A stretch of 48,496 nt of DNA from CAZKTF01 sp964555565 (GTDB lineage: Bacteria; Planctomycetota; JAJSAM01; JAKLKS01). Numbering within the stretch: position 1 is the first letter of the stretch; every line of letters starts with the position of its first letter. Both the position numbers and the translations under genes were made by a program. Shown piece after piece: positions 40,446 through 48,496 of this stretch. The notes below the pieces were generated by a model. It worked only from the letters and a program-made list of their open reading frames with translations, did no database searches and was not told the origin of the DNA. The stretch lies in contig CAZKTF010000001.1 in NCBI GenBank assembly GCA_964555565.1, positions 1-48,496 of the forward strand, written 5' to 3'.

Positions 40446-40952
40446 CTACTCGATCCCGAGCAGGATGACGTCGTAGATGCAGTTGCCGGAGCCCCCGGGG
40501 TTCACGACGTCCAGCAGGTCGCCGGTGCCGGCCGTGACCGCGATCCCGGCGGCGGCCGGGGCGATGAGGACCAGGCAGCCGCCCGGCTTGAGCAGCATCG
40601 CGTCGCTGACGGCCTTCATGAAGAGCAGGCCGTTGGCCGCGGGCCGCGTGATCTCCAGGTCGTTCGGGTTCGCGGCGTCGGCCCTGAGCACGATGGCCTT
40701 CACCTTGGTCAGCGTCATGCTCTGGCCGAAGGCGTTCGTGACCCCGCCGCTGAGGTCGAGCGAGTCGGTCGCCCCGAAGGCGACGGTCCGCGTGTCGTGC
40801 CAGGCCTCGTCGGCCTGGTCGGCCCCCACCCCGTTGGCGAAGGGGAAGCGGTAGGACTTCCGCAGCTCGTCCCGCGGGGTCGAGAGGTCGAGGGGGTTGG
40901 AGAGCGTCGAGAGGACCTGGACCAGGATCGAGCCGTCCTGCGCGAGCGCCAT
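40446..40952 (-). CDS. Hypothetical virion structural protein
   Basis: This is a 168-residue protein from ATG 40952 after AGGAGC. The sequence is beta-rich (TVAFGATDSLDLSGG, LTKVKAIVLRADAANPNDL, GGCLVLIAPAAAG, NCIYDVILLGIE). Located between the head genes and the connectors, it may decorate the capsid. Similar beta-proteins occur in other siphophages, but I cannot name the family. Confidence 0.5.
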   Translation of the reverse strand: MALAQDGSILVQVLSTLSNPLDLSTPRDELRKSYRFPFANGVGADQADEAWHDTRTVAFGATDSLDLSGGVTNAFGQSMTLTKVKAIVLRADAANPNDLEITRPAANGLLFMKAVSDAMLLKPGGCLVLIAPAAAGIAVTAGTGDLLDVVNPGGSGNCIYDVILLGIE

Positions 40953-40954
40953 GT

Positions 40955-41203
40955 TCAGCTCCTGAGGTTCAAGCCCTCGGGCTCCTGGTCACAGACGAAG
41001 AGATGGTAGACGGCCTTTCCGTCCACGAGCTCCTCGGCCGGCGGGAAGACCTGCACGGCCCACTTCCCCGGGTACGCCGCGGCGAAGGCCTCCCAGACCT
41101 CGCGCCAGCCGAGGGGCCGGAAGCCCGCCTCGAAGACCTTGATCTGGAGCGTCTCGCCAAGGACCGTCCTCCTGCGACCGCGCTCCGTGATGGTGAGGGG
41201 CAC
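40955..41203 (-). CDS. Small hypothetical phage protein in the head module
   Basis: This is an 82-residue protein from GTG 41203 after CAGGAGG. GWREVWEAFAAAYPGKWAV and HLFVCDQEPEGLN are its notable parts. It recalls small DUF7694-like phage proteins but the match is not certain. It lies between the beta-helix protein and the gene at 40446. Confidence 0.45.
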   Translation of the reverse strand: MPLTITERGRRRTVLGETLQIKVFEAGFRPLGWREVWEAFAAAYPGKWAVQVFPPAEELVDGKAVYHLFVCDQEPEGLNLRS

Positions 41204-41212
41204 GACCTCCTG

Positions 41213-42157
41213 CTAGTCGTCCACCGAGGCCGTGCCGATGACGCCTCCGGACTCGGGGCCGACCTCCACGTACTTGTTGTTGAAGGACGCGCAGCCGTCG
41301 GCGACGATGGCGGCGTTCATGGTCGCCAGGTCCGTGAACATGTAGCAGTCCTCGATGGTCCCCGTGGTCCCGGTGACCATCTCCACGCCGGGCTCCGCGT
41401 CGGACGTCAGGACGCAGCGCCGGACGCGGAGGTTCGTCGAGAGGGTCGTGTCCCCGTTGATGGGGGCCACGACGCCGACGCCGATGATCTTGATGTCGCA
41501 GTCCTCGATGAGGATGTCGTCGCTGGCCCCCTTGAGCCGCACGCCGGCGATGTACCCGGCCCCGCTGGCGTGCTGGCGGACCTTCAGGCGCCGCACGGTG
41601 CCGCGGGTGCACCCGACCTTGAACTCCACGACCGCCGCGAAGTCGTCCACGCCCGCCCCGTCCTCGCCCGGCAGCGCCTCGACGTCCTCGATCAGCACGT
41701 CGGTGAACAGCGTCTCGACGTCGATGCCGATCAGCACGTCGGTCACGGACGGGAGGAGGCGGATGTTGCGGAGCAGGACGTCGTTCGCCCCGATGTCGAT
41801 GGAGGCGTTGGCGTGGTCGAAGTCGAACCGCGGGATGAGGGTGCCGCGGCCGAGCCCGATGACCCGGGTGCTCGCGATGTCGATGTCGATCTGGGCGTTC
41901 GCGATGTTCTCGTTGTGGCCGGGGAGCAGGTAGATGGTGTCCCGCTGGCCCGCCGTGCACTGCCCGACCGCGTAGTCCAGGGTCGCGAAGGGCGCCAGCG
42001 GCGACCGGCCGAAGCCCGTCGCGTCGGAGCCCACGACGCCCCCGAAGACCGCGACCGACCCGACGAAGAAGACCTCGCCCTGGGTGTCGGCGATGTCCAC
42101 GACGGAGATGGCCCCGCCCGGCTGGTAGCGGGAGAACAGCAGCGTGCCCTGCTCCAT
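41213..42157 (-). CDS. Parallel beta-helix protein in the capsid module
   Basis: This is a 314-residue protein from ATG 42157. It shows a right-handed beta-helix pattern with stacked rungs: YAVGQCTAGQRDTIYLLPG, IDIDIASTRVIGLG, VLLRNIRLLPSVTDVLIGI, ILIEDCDIKIIGVG, LRVRRCVLTSDAEPG and TIEDCYMFTDLA. Such folds usually occur in tailspikes, yet this gene is only two genes downstream of the major capsid protein and far from the fibre genes. It may be a surface decoration of the head or a glycan-binding head protein (inference). No catalytic residues are identified. Confidence 0.65.
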   Translation of the reverse strand: MEQGTLLFSRYQPGGAISVVDIADTQGEVFFVGSVAVFGGVVGSDATGFGRSPLAPFATLDYAVGQCTAGQRDTIYLLPGHNENIANAQIDIDIASTRVIGLGRGTLIPRFDFDHANASIDIGANDVLLRNIRLLPSVTDVLIGIDVETLFTDVLIEDVEALPGEDGAGVDDFAAVVEFKVGCTRGTVRRLKVRQHASGAGYIAGVRLKGASDDILIEDCDIKIIGVGVVAPINGDTTLSTNLRVRRCVLTSDAEPGVEMVTGTTGTIEDCYMFTDLATMNAAIVADGCASFNNKYVEVGPESGGVIGTASVDD

Positions 42158-42226
42158 GGCTCGGTCCTTTCGGCCTTGCGACCCTGTCTGTCTGTCCCCG
42201 GGGCCTCACGGCCCCGCGGGGTGCTG

Positions 42227-42673
42227 CTATGGGGCGATCTGGTCGGCGGTGAGGCCGCTGGCCTGCTTCCCGCCGGCGCGGGTGTAGACCACGACCGCGG
42301 TGTCGGTGTTCGTGTCCATGTCCACCTCGGCCGAGACGTAGCGCGGATGCACGCAGGTGGCCGTGCCGAGCGCGGGGAGCTCTTCCGCCGTGCACTCGAG
42401 GTAGAGCGTGTCGCCCACGGCGTCGGCCGTGGTCGGGGCCGCGTGCGCCCGGATCTCGACCGGGGTGTCGGCCCCCGTCGGGGAGCCGGAGACGAAGAGC
42501 TTGAAGGTGACGATGGCCGCCTGGACGCAGACGACGGCCACGAGGAGCTTCTCGTAGTCCCTCATGTCGGCCCAGGCGATCTTCGTGGCGACCGTGGCGT
42601 CCGCCGGGTCGTGCAGGTACGTGGTCTGCTGGATCTCGGAGGTCAGCTTCACGGGGTTCTGGCCGGAGGCCAT
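42227..42673 (-). CDS. Capsid-module accessory protein, possible decoration
   Basis: This is a 148-residue protein from ATG 42673 after AAGGAGA. It is beta-rich (LLVAVVCVQAAIVTFKLFV, AVGDTLYLECTAEELPALG, RYVSAEVDMDTNTDTAVVV). Immediately downstream of the major capsid gene, it is likely a capsid-stabilising or decoration protein, by position only. Confidence 0.5.
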   Translation of the reverse strand: MASGQNPVKLTSEIQQTTYLHDPADATVATKIAWADMRDYEKLLVAVVCVQAAIVTFKLFVSGSPTGADTPVEIRAHAAPTTADAVGDTLYLECTAEELPALGTATCVHPRYVSAEVDMDTNTDTAVVVYTRAGGKQASGLTADQIAP

Positions 42674-42738
42674 GGGTTCGTCTCCTTGAAGTCGGGGTCA
42701 GCCCCGGGGACTTCGGGCCCCCGGGGGTCAGGCCGCTA

Positions 42739-44070
42739 CTAGGCGCGCTCGGCGAGGGTGACGTAGGGCGAGAGGGTGGGGCTGGAGTTCTTCGGCGTCA
42801 GCGCGGCCCTCCACCAGCACTTGCTGTCGAACATCTCCCAGAAGAGGAAGGTCCTCTCCCGGTACTCGAACCGGACGTGCATGGACTCCGCCGACTGCAG
42901 GGGCTGGAGGGTGCCCTCCAGGATCTGGGTGGGGTTGACGAGCGCGATGTCCCCGAGGTCTCCCACCTTGTCCATGTACTCGGTGAAGAAGATCGGGCGC
43001 CCGAGCAGCGTGGCCGGCGTCGTGTTCGGGATGAAGACGGGGGCGCCACCGATGCCGACCACGATCGTCATCCTGGCCAGGGTCGGCAGCGTGTCGTGGT
43101 TGGCGACCCAGATCGCGCTCCCGTAGCCCCAGTTGCGGGCCCGCATCTTCAGGATGTTGTCGTAGACGATTGTGTCGGCGACCTGCCCCGCTTCCTTGGA
43201 GATCGTGATGAGGGCCGGGGAGTTCATGAAGCCCTCGGGCTCGCCTGCGCCGGAGCCGTTGATCTTCTCGTCGATCCGCTTGGCCAGGAACTCGTCGCTG
43301 AAGCCGGCCTGCAGGAGCGCGGCGATGGAGATCGGGGAGTACTGCAGGAGCTCCTCGGAGCTGTAGTTCAGCCCGCTCAGCGCCGTGGCGTTCAGTTGGA
43401 TCTTCTCGTAGGTCTGGCGGCTGGCGGCGGCGATGACGGTCTCCGGGCGCCGCGAGACGGTCAGGCCGCCGGAGACGGAGGAGGAGTGGTTCGCGTCCAC
43501 CCGCGCCGTGAGGTTCAGCGTCGGCACGGCCATCGGGATCTTCGTCACGTCGGCGAACGGATCGACCTCGGGCGCGCGGGAGAGCAGACCCGGGAAGATG
43601 CCCTCGGGGACGAGGAAGCCGCCGTAGGGGTTGCTGGCGATGGACTGCTCGTCCGAGCCCACGGCGGCCTCGCGGGGCGGGGTCAGGCGGAGGAGGCGCT
43701 TGTCGGTCCGCCGGCCGCGACCGTGGTCGATGACCGCGAGGAGGAACTCCCGGTGGTCGCGGAAGCCCTTCTTAGGGTCCTTCGCCACGGCGTCCTCGAC
43801 GTCGGACAGAAGGGCCGTCTCGGAGGCGGGGGCGGTCCGCTCCAGGTCCTGGAGCCGCCGCTCGTTCTCGAGGTCCGCGGCGACCGAGGTCTTCTCGGTC
43901 TCGATCTCCTCGAGGCGGGCCTTGATCTCGTCGTCCCTCTTGCGGGCGTCCTCGGAGAGCTTGCCGCCGCTCGCGCGTGCGCCGTCGTAGAGGACCCGGG
44001 CCTCCTGGCGGAGCTTTTTCTCCTCGGCCGCGAGCTCCGACTGCCTCTGCAGAAGCTTCCTCGTCCGCAT
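42739..44070 (-). CDS. Major capsid protein, HK97 fold with N-terminal scaffold domain
   Basis: This is a 443-residue protein from ATG 44070 after GGAGAGGA. Residues 1-80 are a charged coiled coil (AAEEKKLRQEARVLYDG, KARLEEIETEKTSVA), the delta-domain scaffold removed by the prohead protease. The remainder has HK97 capsid motifs: GGFLVPEGIFPGLLSRA, DPFADVTKIPMAVPTLNL, NYSSEELLQYSPISIAALL, FSDEFLAKRIDEKING and AIWVANHDTLPTL. It is preceded by the S49 protease and the late motif at 44122-44137. Confidence 0.9.
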   Translation of the reverse strand: MRTRKLLQRQSELAAEEKKLRQEARVLYDGARASGGKLSEDARKRDDEIKARLEEIETEKTSVAADLENERRLQDLERTAPASETALLSDVEDAVAKDPKKGFRDHREFLLAVIDHGRGRRTDKRLLRLTPPREAAVGSDEQSIASNPYGGFLVPEGIFPGLLSRAPEVDPFADVTKIPMAVPTLNLTARVDANHSSSVSGGLTVSRRPETVIAAASRQTYEKIQLNATALSGLNYSSEELLQYSPISIAALLQAGFSDEFLAKRIDEKINGSGAGEPEGFMNSPALITISKEAGQVADTIVYDNILKMRARNWGYGSAIWVANHDTLPTLARMTIVVGIGGAPVFIPNTTPATLLGRPIFFTEYMDKVGDLGDIALVNPTQILEGTLQPLQSAESMHVRFEYRERTFLFWEMFDSKCWWRAALTPKNSSPTLSPYVTLAERA

Positions 44071-44121
44071 GGGTGTCCTCTCCGTGGCTGCCGTTCCTGG
44101 ACGCCTGACGGCCGGGAAGGG

Positions 44122-44137
44122 TAGGGGACTACTTTTC
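44122..44137 (-). promoter_or_regulatory. Late-region intergenic motif, copy 2
   Basis: TAGGGGACTACTTTTC on the + strand, in the 81-bp gap between the S49 protease stop (44152) and the major capsid start (44070), 52 bp from the latter. Position before the most abundant virion protein fits a promoter-type role. Confidence 0.6.
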
Positions 44138-44151
44138 CCGGGTTCCGGCGC

Positions 44152-45189
44152 TCAGAGCCCCATCTCCCTTTCCCGGAGCTCCAGATCGTCCGGCAGGGCG
44201 GGGGAGACTTCCGCCGCCGCCGGCGGGTCGGTCGGGACTGCCATGGCCGCTGCCGCCGGCGCCGGCGGTGCGAGAGCCGCGGAGGCCCCGGCGCGGGCGC
44301 CCCCCCCCCGGCGGCCGCCCCTCGAGGCTGCCGTGGCGATGGCCTCCTCGAGCGTCCCCACGCGGTCCACCATCCCCATAGCCAGGGCCTTCTTCGCCAT
44401 CACAAGCCGCCCCTCGCCGAACCCCTTGCGCACCTCGCCGGGGGGGACGTCGCGGCCGCGGGCCACCGCCTTGACGAACATCTCGTAGCCGTCGTCCACC
44501 ATCTCCTGGAGGGCGGCCTTGGCCTCCTCGCTCAGCGGTGCGACGTTGCTGGACTCGGTCTTGAACTTCCCGGCCTTCACGATGGTGGGCCTCACGCCCT
44601 CCTGCTCGAGCCTGGCCGACTCGTCGAGGTGCACGGCGAAGACGCCGATGGAGCCGACATCGCCGGACGGCGTCGCCCAGAGCTCGTCCGCCTGGCTCGC
44701 TATCCAGTAGGCGGCGGAGGCGGCCATGGAGTTGGCCACGGCGATCACGGGCTTCTGCCCTCGGGCCCCGAAGATCACGTCCGCGAGCTCCGGGACGCCC
44801 GCCATGGGCCCACCGGGGGAGTCGATGTCCAGGACGATGGCGGACACCTGCTCGTCGCCGAGGGCGGCCCGGAAGGCCTGGCCGAAGAGCTCCGTCGAGG
44901 TCCCCCCGGGGCCCGAGACGTCCTGGACCATGTGGGCGCGGTGCGAGATGACGCCGAAGATCGGGAGCACGGCGACGGCGCCGCCGGTCGGGCGGCGGTC
45001 CTCGGCGCCGCCGCGGCGGGCCTCGCGGGCCAGGCGGTCCGCCCCCGTCAGGTCCTCCACCTCCTCCGCGGTCCTCCGGTTCCCCGAGGCCCGCCACAGC
45101 AGCATCTCGAGGACCTGGCGGCCGCGGACCTCCTCGATGGCCCAGGGGACGGAGCGGATGAGGCTGAGCACCTGCGTCAGCTCGCGCAT
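44152..45189 (-). CDS. S49-family (SppA-like) prohead protease
   Basis: This is a 345-residue protein. ATG 45189 follows CTGAGGAG and lies 10 bp after the portal stop; the frame to 45246 overlaps the portal and is unlikely. NSMAASAAYWIAS holds the nucleophile Ser158 and IVKAGKFKTES the general base, Lys210 by spacing to known S49 enzymes. DIDSPGGPMAGV and GDVGSIGVFAVH are other S49 motifs. It would process the scaffold domain of the major capsid protein. The C-terminus is an Ala/Pro-rich tail. Confidence 0.85.
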   Translation of the reverse strand: MRELTQVLSLIRSVPWAIEEVRGRQVLEMLLWRASGNRRTAEEVEDLTGADRLAREARRGGAEDRRPTGGAVAVLPIFGVISHRAHMVQDVSGPGGTSTELFGQAFRAALGDEQVSAIVLDIDSPGGPMAGVPELADVIFGARGQKPVIAVANSMAASAAYWIASQADELWATPSGDVGSIGVFAVHLDESARLEQEGVRPTIVKAGKFKTESSNVAPLSEEAKAALQEMVDDGYEMFVKAVARGRDVPPGEVRKGFGEGRLVMAKKALAMGMVDRVGTLEEAIATAASRGGRRGGGARAGASAALAPPAPAAAAMAVPTDPPAAAEVSPALPDDLELREREMGL

Positions 45190-45199
45190 GGGGGTCTCC

Positions 45200-46519
45200 T
45201 CAGGGCTTCCTGGCCCCGGCGGCGGCTCCGCCCTCTGGGGCGTCATCCTCTGGTGGGGCCGGGGGCTTCTTCCGCCGCCGCGTCGGCGGTGGCTGATCGT
45301 CGGCCGGCGGCGGCTGGGGCTCGGGGTCCGAGGGCCCGGGGGCCCAGGCCATGTTGAGAGGCGTCAGGACCACGTCGAGACCTTGGAGCGGGTTCAGGTT
45401 CTCGAGCTCCCGCACCTCGTTGCGGGTCATCCAGCCGTTGGTGATGGCCAGGGCGTAGGAGGCGAACCGCGTGGCCGTGTCCCCGCGCAGCAGGCCCTGG
45501 ACGAGGAACTCGGCGAAGTGCACCTCGGGGTCGATGACCAGGTCCCGGAGGATGCACTGCTCCCAGAGCGTGAGCCAGGGCAGCATGCAGTCCTGGACGA
45601 ACTCGATCCCCTGGTGCTCGATGTTGGAGAACGTGGCCCGGTCCAGGATCCCGACCTTGTGCTGCGGCACGCCGAACCAGGTCGCGATCTCCTCCCGCTG
45701 GAACTTCCTCGACTCGAGGAATTGGCTGTCCTCGTTGGAGATCCCCATGGGCTGCCACTTCATCCCCTCCTCGAGCACGATCGCCTCGCTGGAGTGGTGG
45801 AGGCCCCCGTGCTGCCGGTTCCAGGAGACCTCGAGCGCCTTGCGGGTCTCCTCTCCGAGGGTGTTGGGATGCGTGAGGACCCCGGAGGGATGGGCGCCGG
45901 ACCCGAAGAACCGGGCCCCGAAGATCTCCATCGCCTTCGCCAGGGCGAAGCCCTCCCGGGCCAGGCCGATGACGGAGAGCGGCTTCACGCCGTCGAGGGA
46001 GAGCATCAGGCCGAAGACGTCGTCCTGGAGCAGGACCTGCTCCTGGCCCCCGGGCTCCCGCACGCGGAAGCGGAGCCGGCCCTCCCGGGTCTTGCTGGTC
46101 TCGACGATCGAGTCGGGGTGGATGGGGACGAGCTGCTCCACCGCTCCGGAGGGCCCGAGGACCAGGCGGCTCACCGCGATGCCACGGAGCAGGAGCCAGG
46201 ACTGCATCATGCGCTTCCACTGCCAGGCGGTCTGGGAGACGTTCGGGCGGGAGTGGAGGAGGCGGCTCAGCGGATGGAGTGGGTCGCGTTCCTTCCCGTG
46301 GCCGTCTGAGCGCCGGCGGTACACGAGCAGCGGCAGGGTGGCCAGCGTCCCGGAGATGAGGCGGTCGCAGGCGTAGACGGTCGAGATCTGGAGCGCGTTG
46401 CTCTTCGAGATGTTCACGCCGGCCGAAGGCACGGCCCCCACTTCGTCGTACCACCAGGGATGGAGCGGGTTCGACCGCTCCATCGTGTCGGCGCCGAAGA
46501 GCCGGAGGATGAACCCCAC
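45200..46519 (-). CDS. Portal protein (HK97-type)
   Basis: This is a 439-residue protein from GTG 46519 with GAGG upstream. Motifs of the HK97 portal family are clear: STVYACDRLISGTLATLPLL, LLLRGIAVSRLVLGP, DVFGLMLSLDGVKPLSVIG, SRKFQREEIATWFGVPQHKVG and NIEHQGIEFVQDCMLPWL. It forms the dodecameric ring through which DNA is packaged. The C-terminal 45 residues are Pro-rich low complexity. Confidence 0.9.
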   Translation of the reverse strand: MGFILRLFGADTMERSNPLHPWWYDEVGAVPSAGVNISKSNALQISTVYACDRLISGTLATLPLLVYRRRSDGHGKERDPLHPLSRLLHSRPNVSQTAWQWKRMMQSWLLLRGIAVSRLVLGPSGAVEQLVPIHPDSIVETSKTREGRLRFRVREPGGQEQVLLQDDVFGLMLSLDGVKPLSVIGLAREGFALAKAMEIFGARFFGSGAHPSGVLTHPNTLGEETRKALEVSWNRQHGGLHHSSEAIVLEEGMKWQPMGISNEDSQFLESRKFQREEIATWFGVPQHKVGILDRATFSNIEHQGIEFVQDCMLPWLTLWEQCILRDLVIDPEVHFAEFLVQGLLRGDTATRFASYALAITNGWMTRNEVRELENLNPLQGLDVVLTPLNMAWAPGPSDPEPQPPPADDQPPPTRRRKKPPAPPEDDAPEGGAAAGARKP

Positions 46520-46522
46520 GGG

Positions 46523-46687
46523 CTACCTCGAGGGCCGCCGTGGCCGCGGGGCGGCCACGTCCGCCACGAGGAGGACGCCGGCGACGATCAGCGCGGCCTG
46601 GATGGAGAGCAGCGCGACGCCGGCGACGATGAGGACGAAGCCGGCCAGCGCCTGGAGGTCGATGGGGCTGGGACGCTGGAGGGACAC
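46523..46687 (-). CDS. Small two-span membrane protein between terminase and portal
   Basis: This is a 54-residue protein from GTG 46687 to TAG 46523-46525. Almost the whole sequence is hydrophobic: LQALAGFVLIVAGVALLS and IQAALIVAGVLLVADVAA form two spans, followed by a basic tail (PRPRRPSR). It ends 4 bp before the portal start. Tiny membrane proteins at this position occur in other siphophages; a holin or superinfection role is possible but not supported further. Confidence 0.55.
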   Translation of the reverse strand: MSLQRPSPIDLQALAGFVLIVAGVALLSIQAALIVAGVLLVADVAAPRPRRPSR

Positions 46688-46697
46688 CGGGCCATGC

Positions 46698-46713
46698 TAG
46701 GGGACTACTTTTC
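46698..46713 (-). promoter_or_regulatory. Late-region intergenic motif, copy 1
   Basis: TAGGGGACTACTTTTC on the + strand. It overlaps the 3' end of the terminase gene, whose stop TAG (46705-46707) lies inside it, and is 11 bp before the start of the small membrane protein. Read in the direction of transcription it is GAAAAGTAGTCCCCTA. Confidence 0.6.
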
Positions 46714-48486
46714 AGGCGGCGGCTGGGGGGGCTGCTGCCGGAGCACCGAGAAGCCGCGGGTCTGGTAGATGCTCCGTTTCGGCTCCTGGAGGACCATCAG
46801 GCGGGAGAGCGCGATGACGGCGGCCACGACCCCGTCGATCCGGTTCCGGTCGTTCGTCTTCACCGGGCGGATGTTCCCGTTCTCGTCCTGGACGACGCCG
46901 GCGTTGCTCACGCACCAGGTCATCACCTCGTTCCCGTCCTGGTGCAGGCGCTTCTTCAGGATGAGGACCTCCAGCAGCTTGCTCGGCTCGGAGAGGCTCC
47001 TCATGCCCTGGCGCACCTCGACGGCGGTGAAGCCCTCCTTGTCGAGCTGCTGGGCGAACTGCGTGGCGTTCCAGGGGTCGTAGCCGACCTGCTGGGGCAG
47101 GTGCCGTGGCGCGAGCTCGTCCACGAACTGGCGGAAGATGAAGTCGTAGTCCACCCCGTATCCGGGGGTGACCCTGAGCCACCCCTTCTCGACCCAGAGG
47201 TCGTAGGGGACGTCGTCCTCCTTCTTCCTCTCGGCGATCCGCGCCTCGGGCATCCAGAAGTAGGGGACGAGCTCCACGGCGTAGTTGATGGAGAGCTTCT
47301 TCGTGCCGGGCTGCGCGGGGTCGGCCGAGGTGATCTCCGCGACGTCCTCGGGCCTCCCGTCGGGCCGGCGCGTGACGAAGACGCAGGCCGTGAGGTCCTT
47401 CTGGGTCGAGAGGTCGATGCCTGCCGCGCAGGCCAGCGCGTTGGGGGCCTGGGGGGCGAGCAGCCCCGGGCAGGCCTTCCAGCTCTCGACCGGGATCCAG
47501 ACCTTGGCCTGCTTCGTCCACTGGTTCAGATGGAGCTGCTTGAAGGAGTTCTGCTTGCGTGGCTCGACGACCGCCGCGGTGCATTCGCTGTGGAGGTAGT
47601 CCAGGCGGACGCAGCCCTCGACCCCGAGGGACGGGTTCGCCTTCGACCAGGTGTCCGCGTGCCGCCAGTCGTCCTCCGGCCCGGGCTCGAAGATCACCGG
47701 GAGGTACTCCTCGTCCGGGACGACGCCGGCCAGCACCTTCTTCGCGTGCTCGTACTCCTCGTGGCAGATCGATTCGTGGTCGCTGCCCGCGGTGGTGGCG
47801 AAGATCGTGATGGGCTGGGGCCGGGCGGCCACCCCGCGGGAGAGCGCGTCGTAGAGGTCCCGGTTCGGCTGGGCGTGGAACTCGTCGAACAGCAGGCAGT
47901 GGATGTTGGGGCCGTGGCGGGTCTTCGCGTCCGAGGAGTAGACCCGGAAGGCCGAGCGGGTCCTCTCGACGACGAGGGCGCGCCGGAGAATGGTGGTCCT
48001 GTCGGCGAGCGGCGGCGAGGCCTCGTTCATGTCGCGGGCGACGTCGAACAGCAGCGCGGCCTGCTCCTTCGAGGCGGCCACGGCGGCGATCTCCGCGGCC
48101 GGCTCCCCGTCGCAGTGGAGCACGTAGAGCCCGATGTAGGCGCAGCCACCCGTCTTCGAGTTCTTTTTTCCGACGCCCAGGTACACCTTCCGGAACCGCC
48201 GGAGCCCGTCTGACCGCCGGCGCCACCCGAACAGGGGGCGCACGATGAGGGCCTCGAACCAGGGGAGGAGCTGGTAGGGCTTCCCGCGGAGCGGGCCCTG
48301 GACGTGGGTCAGGAGCTGGGGGCCGAAGTCCACCGCGCGTTGCGCCTCCTCCTCGTCGAACCAGTACTTCCCGCCGCAGTCGTCGATGCGGATGGAGACC
48401 CCGGGCCAGCGTTCGTGCGCGGGCGGGCCAGGGGGGCGAGGCGGCGGGGGGGGAGGCGGGGGGGGAGGGACCCTGCGCCTACCCAC
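46705..48486 (-). CDS. Terminase large subunit (Terminase_1 type)
   Basis: The frame gives 593 residues from GTG 48486 and stays open to the window edge, so the true start could be outside or downstream of the poly-Pro stretch near the N-terminus. Packaging ATPase motifs: FRKVYLGVGKKNSKTGG (degenerate Walker A, after PYQLLPWFEALIVRPLFGW), HCLLFDEFHAQ (Walker B, with catalytic Glu) and FATTAGSD (motif III). The C-terminal nuclease domain includes GIDLSTQKDLTACVF and DRNRIDGVVAAVIALSRL. It is the motor and DNA-cutting subunit; the small subunit is not in the window. Confidence 0.88.
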   Translation of the reverse strand: MGRRRVPPPPPPPPPPRPPGPPAHERWPGVSIRIDDCGGKYWFDEEEAQRAVDFGPQLLTHVQGPLRGKPYQLLPWFEALIVRPLFGWRRRSDGLRRFRKVYLGVGKKNSKTGGCAYIGLYVLHCDGEPAAEIAAVAASKEQAALLFDVARDMNEASPPLADRTTILRRALVVERTRSAFRVYSSDAKTRHGPNIHCLLFDEFHAQPNRDLYDALSRGVAARPQPITIFATTAGSDHESICHEEYEHAKKVLAGVVPDEEYLPVIFEPGPEDDWRHADTWSKANPSLGVEGCVRLDYLHSECTAAVVEPRKQNSFKQLHLNQWTKQAKVWIPVESWKACPGLLAPQAPNALACAAGIDLSTQKDLTACVFVTRRPDGRPEDVAEITSADPAQPGTKKLSINYAVELVPYFWMPEARIAERKKEDDVPYDLWVEKGWLRVTPGYGVDYDFIFRQFVDELAPRHLPQQVGYDPWNATQFAQQLDKEGFTAVEVRQGMRSLSEPSKLLEVLILKKRLHQDGNEVMTWCVSNAGVVQDENGNIRPVKTNDRNRIDGVVAAVIALSRLMVLQEPKRSIYQTRGFSVLRQQPPQPPPEK

Positions 48487-48496
48487 CGGCGGCCCG

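Noticed and set aside
46942..48213. Plus-strand frames opposite the terminase and portal genes
   Set aside because: They are antisense shadows with Leu/Glu/Arg/Val-rich low complexity over well-identified genes.
15274..48496. CRISPR array, tRNA or rRNA genes
   Set aside because: I saw no regularly spaced repeat units and no cloverleaf-like or rRNA-like sequence anywhere in the window.

Overview
The window is about 70% GC, uses many GTG starts and contains one 10-N scaffold gap (22536-22545), so it looks like a metagenome-assembled contig. Its left 15.3 kb is chromosomal: exported HEAT-repeat, von Willebrand A and DUF1570-type TPR proteins, an MgtC/SapB-type membrane protein, an SLC13-type carrier, two PPK2-type polyphosphate kinases and a 1183-residue exported multi-domain protein. 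This mix, with signal peptides throughout, resembles Planctomycetota or a similar high-GC Gram-negative lineage. That assignment is inference from gene content only.

From about 15.3 kb to the right edge lies most of a temperate siphophage genome. A tyrosine integrase (15376-16500, +) sits about 100 bp after the last host gene. A convergent excisionase-like gene and a control region (16875-16982) with a good sigma70-type promoter follow. Next comes a rightward early region (17-23 kb) of short, translationally chained genes: HTH proteins, several small Cys-rich proteins, a DUF5131 (Gp37/Gp68-type) protein and two PD-(D/E)XK-like proteins. No replication protein is recognisable there. A cassette bounded by 29-bp inverted repeats (22413-22746), containing the scaffold gap, lies just before the last rightward gene.

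The late region (23-48.5 kb) is transcribed leftward and follows HK97/lambda-like order from the right edge: large terminase, small membrane protein, portal, S49 protease, major capsid protein, two accessory head proteins, head-tail connectors, tail tube, frameshifted tail chaperones, tape measure, M/L/K-like tail proteins, J-like tip protein, a long series of fibre and spike genes, and membrane proteins probably linked to lysis. The small terminase, any replication genes, the endolysin and the right attachment site are not seen and may lie beyond 48496.

The most striking unexplained signal is a 15-16 bp motif (TAGGGGACTACTTTTC on +) present five times, always in the same orientation and always in a gap between late genes. 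It divides the late region into modules and is a candidate phage-specific late promoter or regulator site. Other points of interest are the inverted-repeat cassette, a pair of covarying REP-like hairpins around the tandem ppk2 genes, a carrier gene with no usable start codon next to one hairpin, a beta-helix protein in the capsid module, and a tail protein with nine Phe-Trp repeats.
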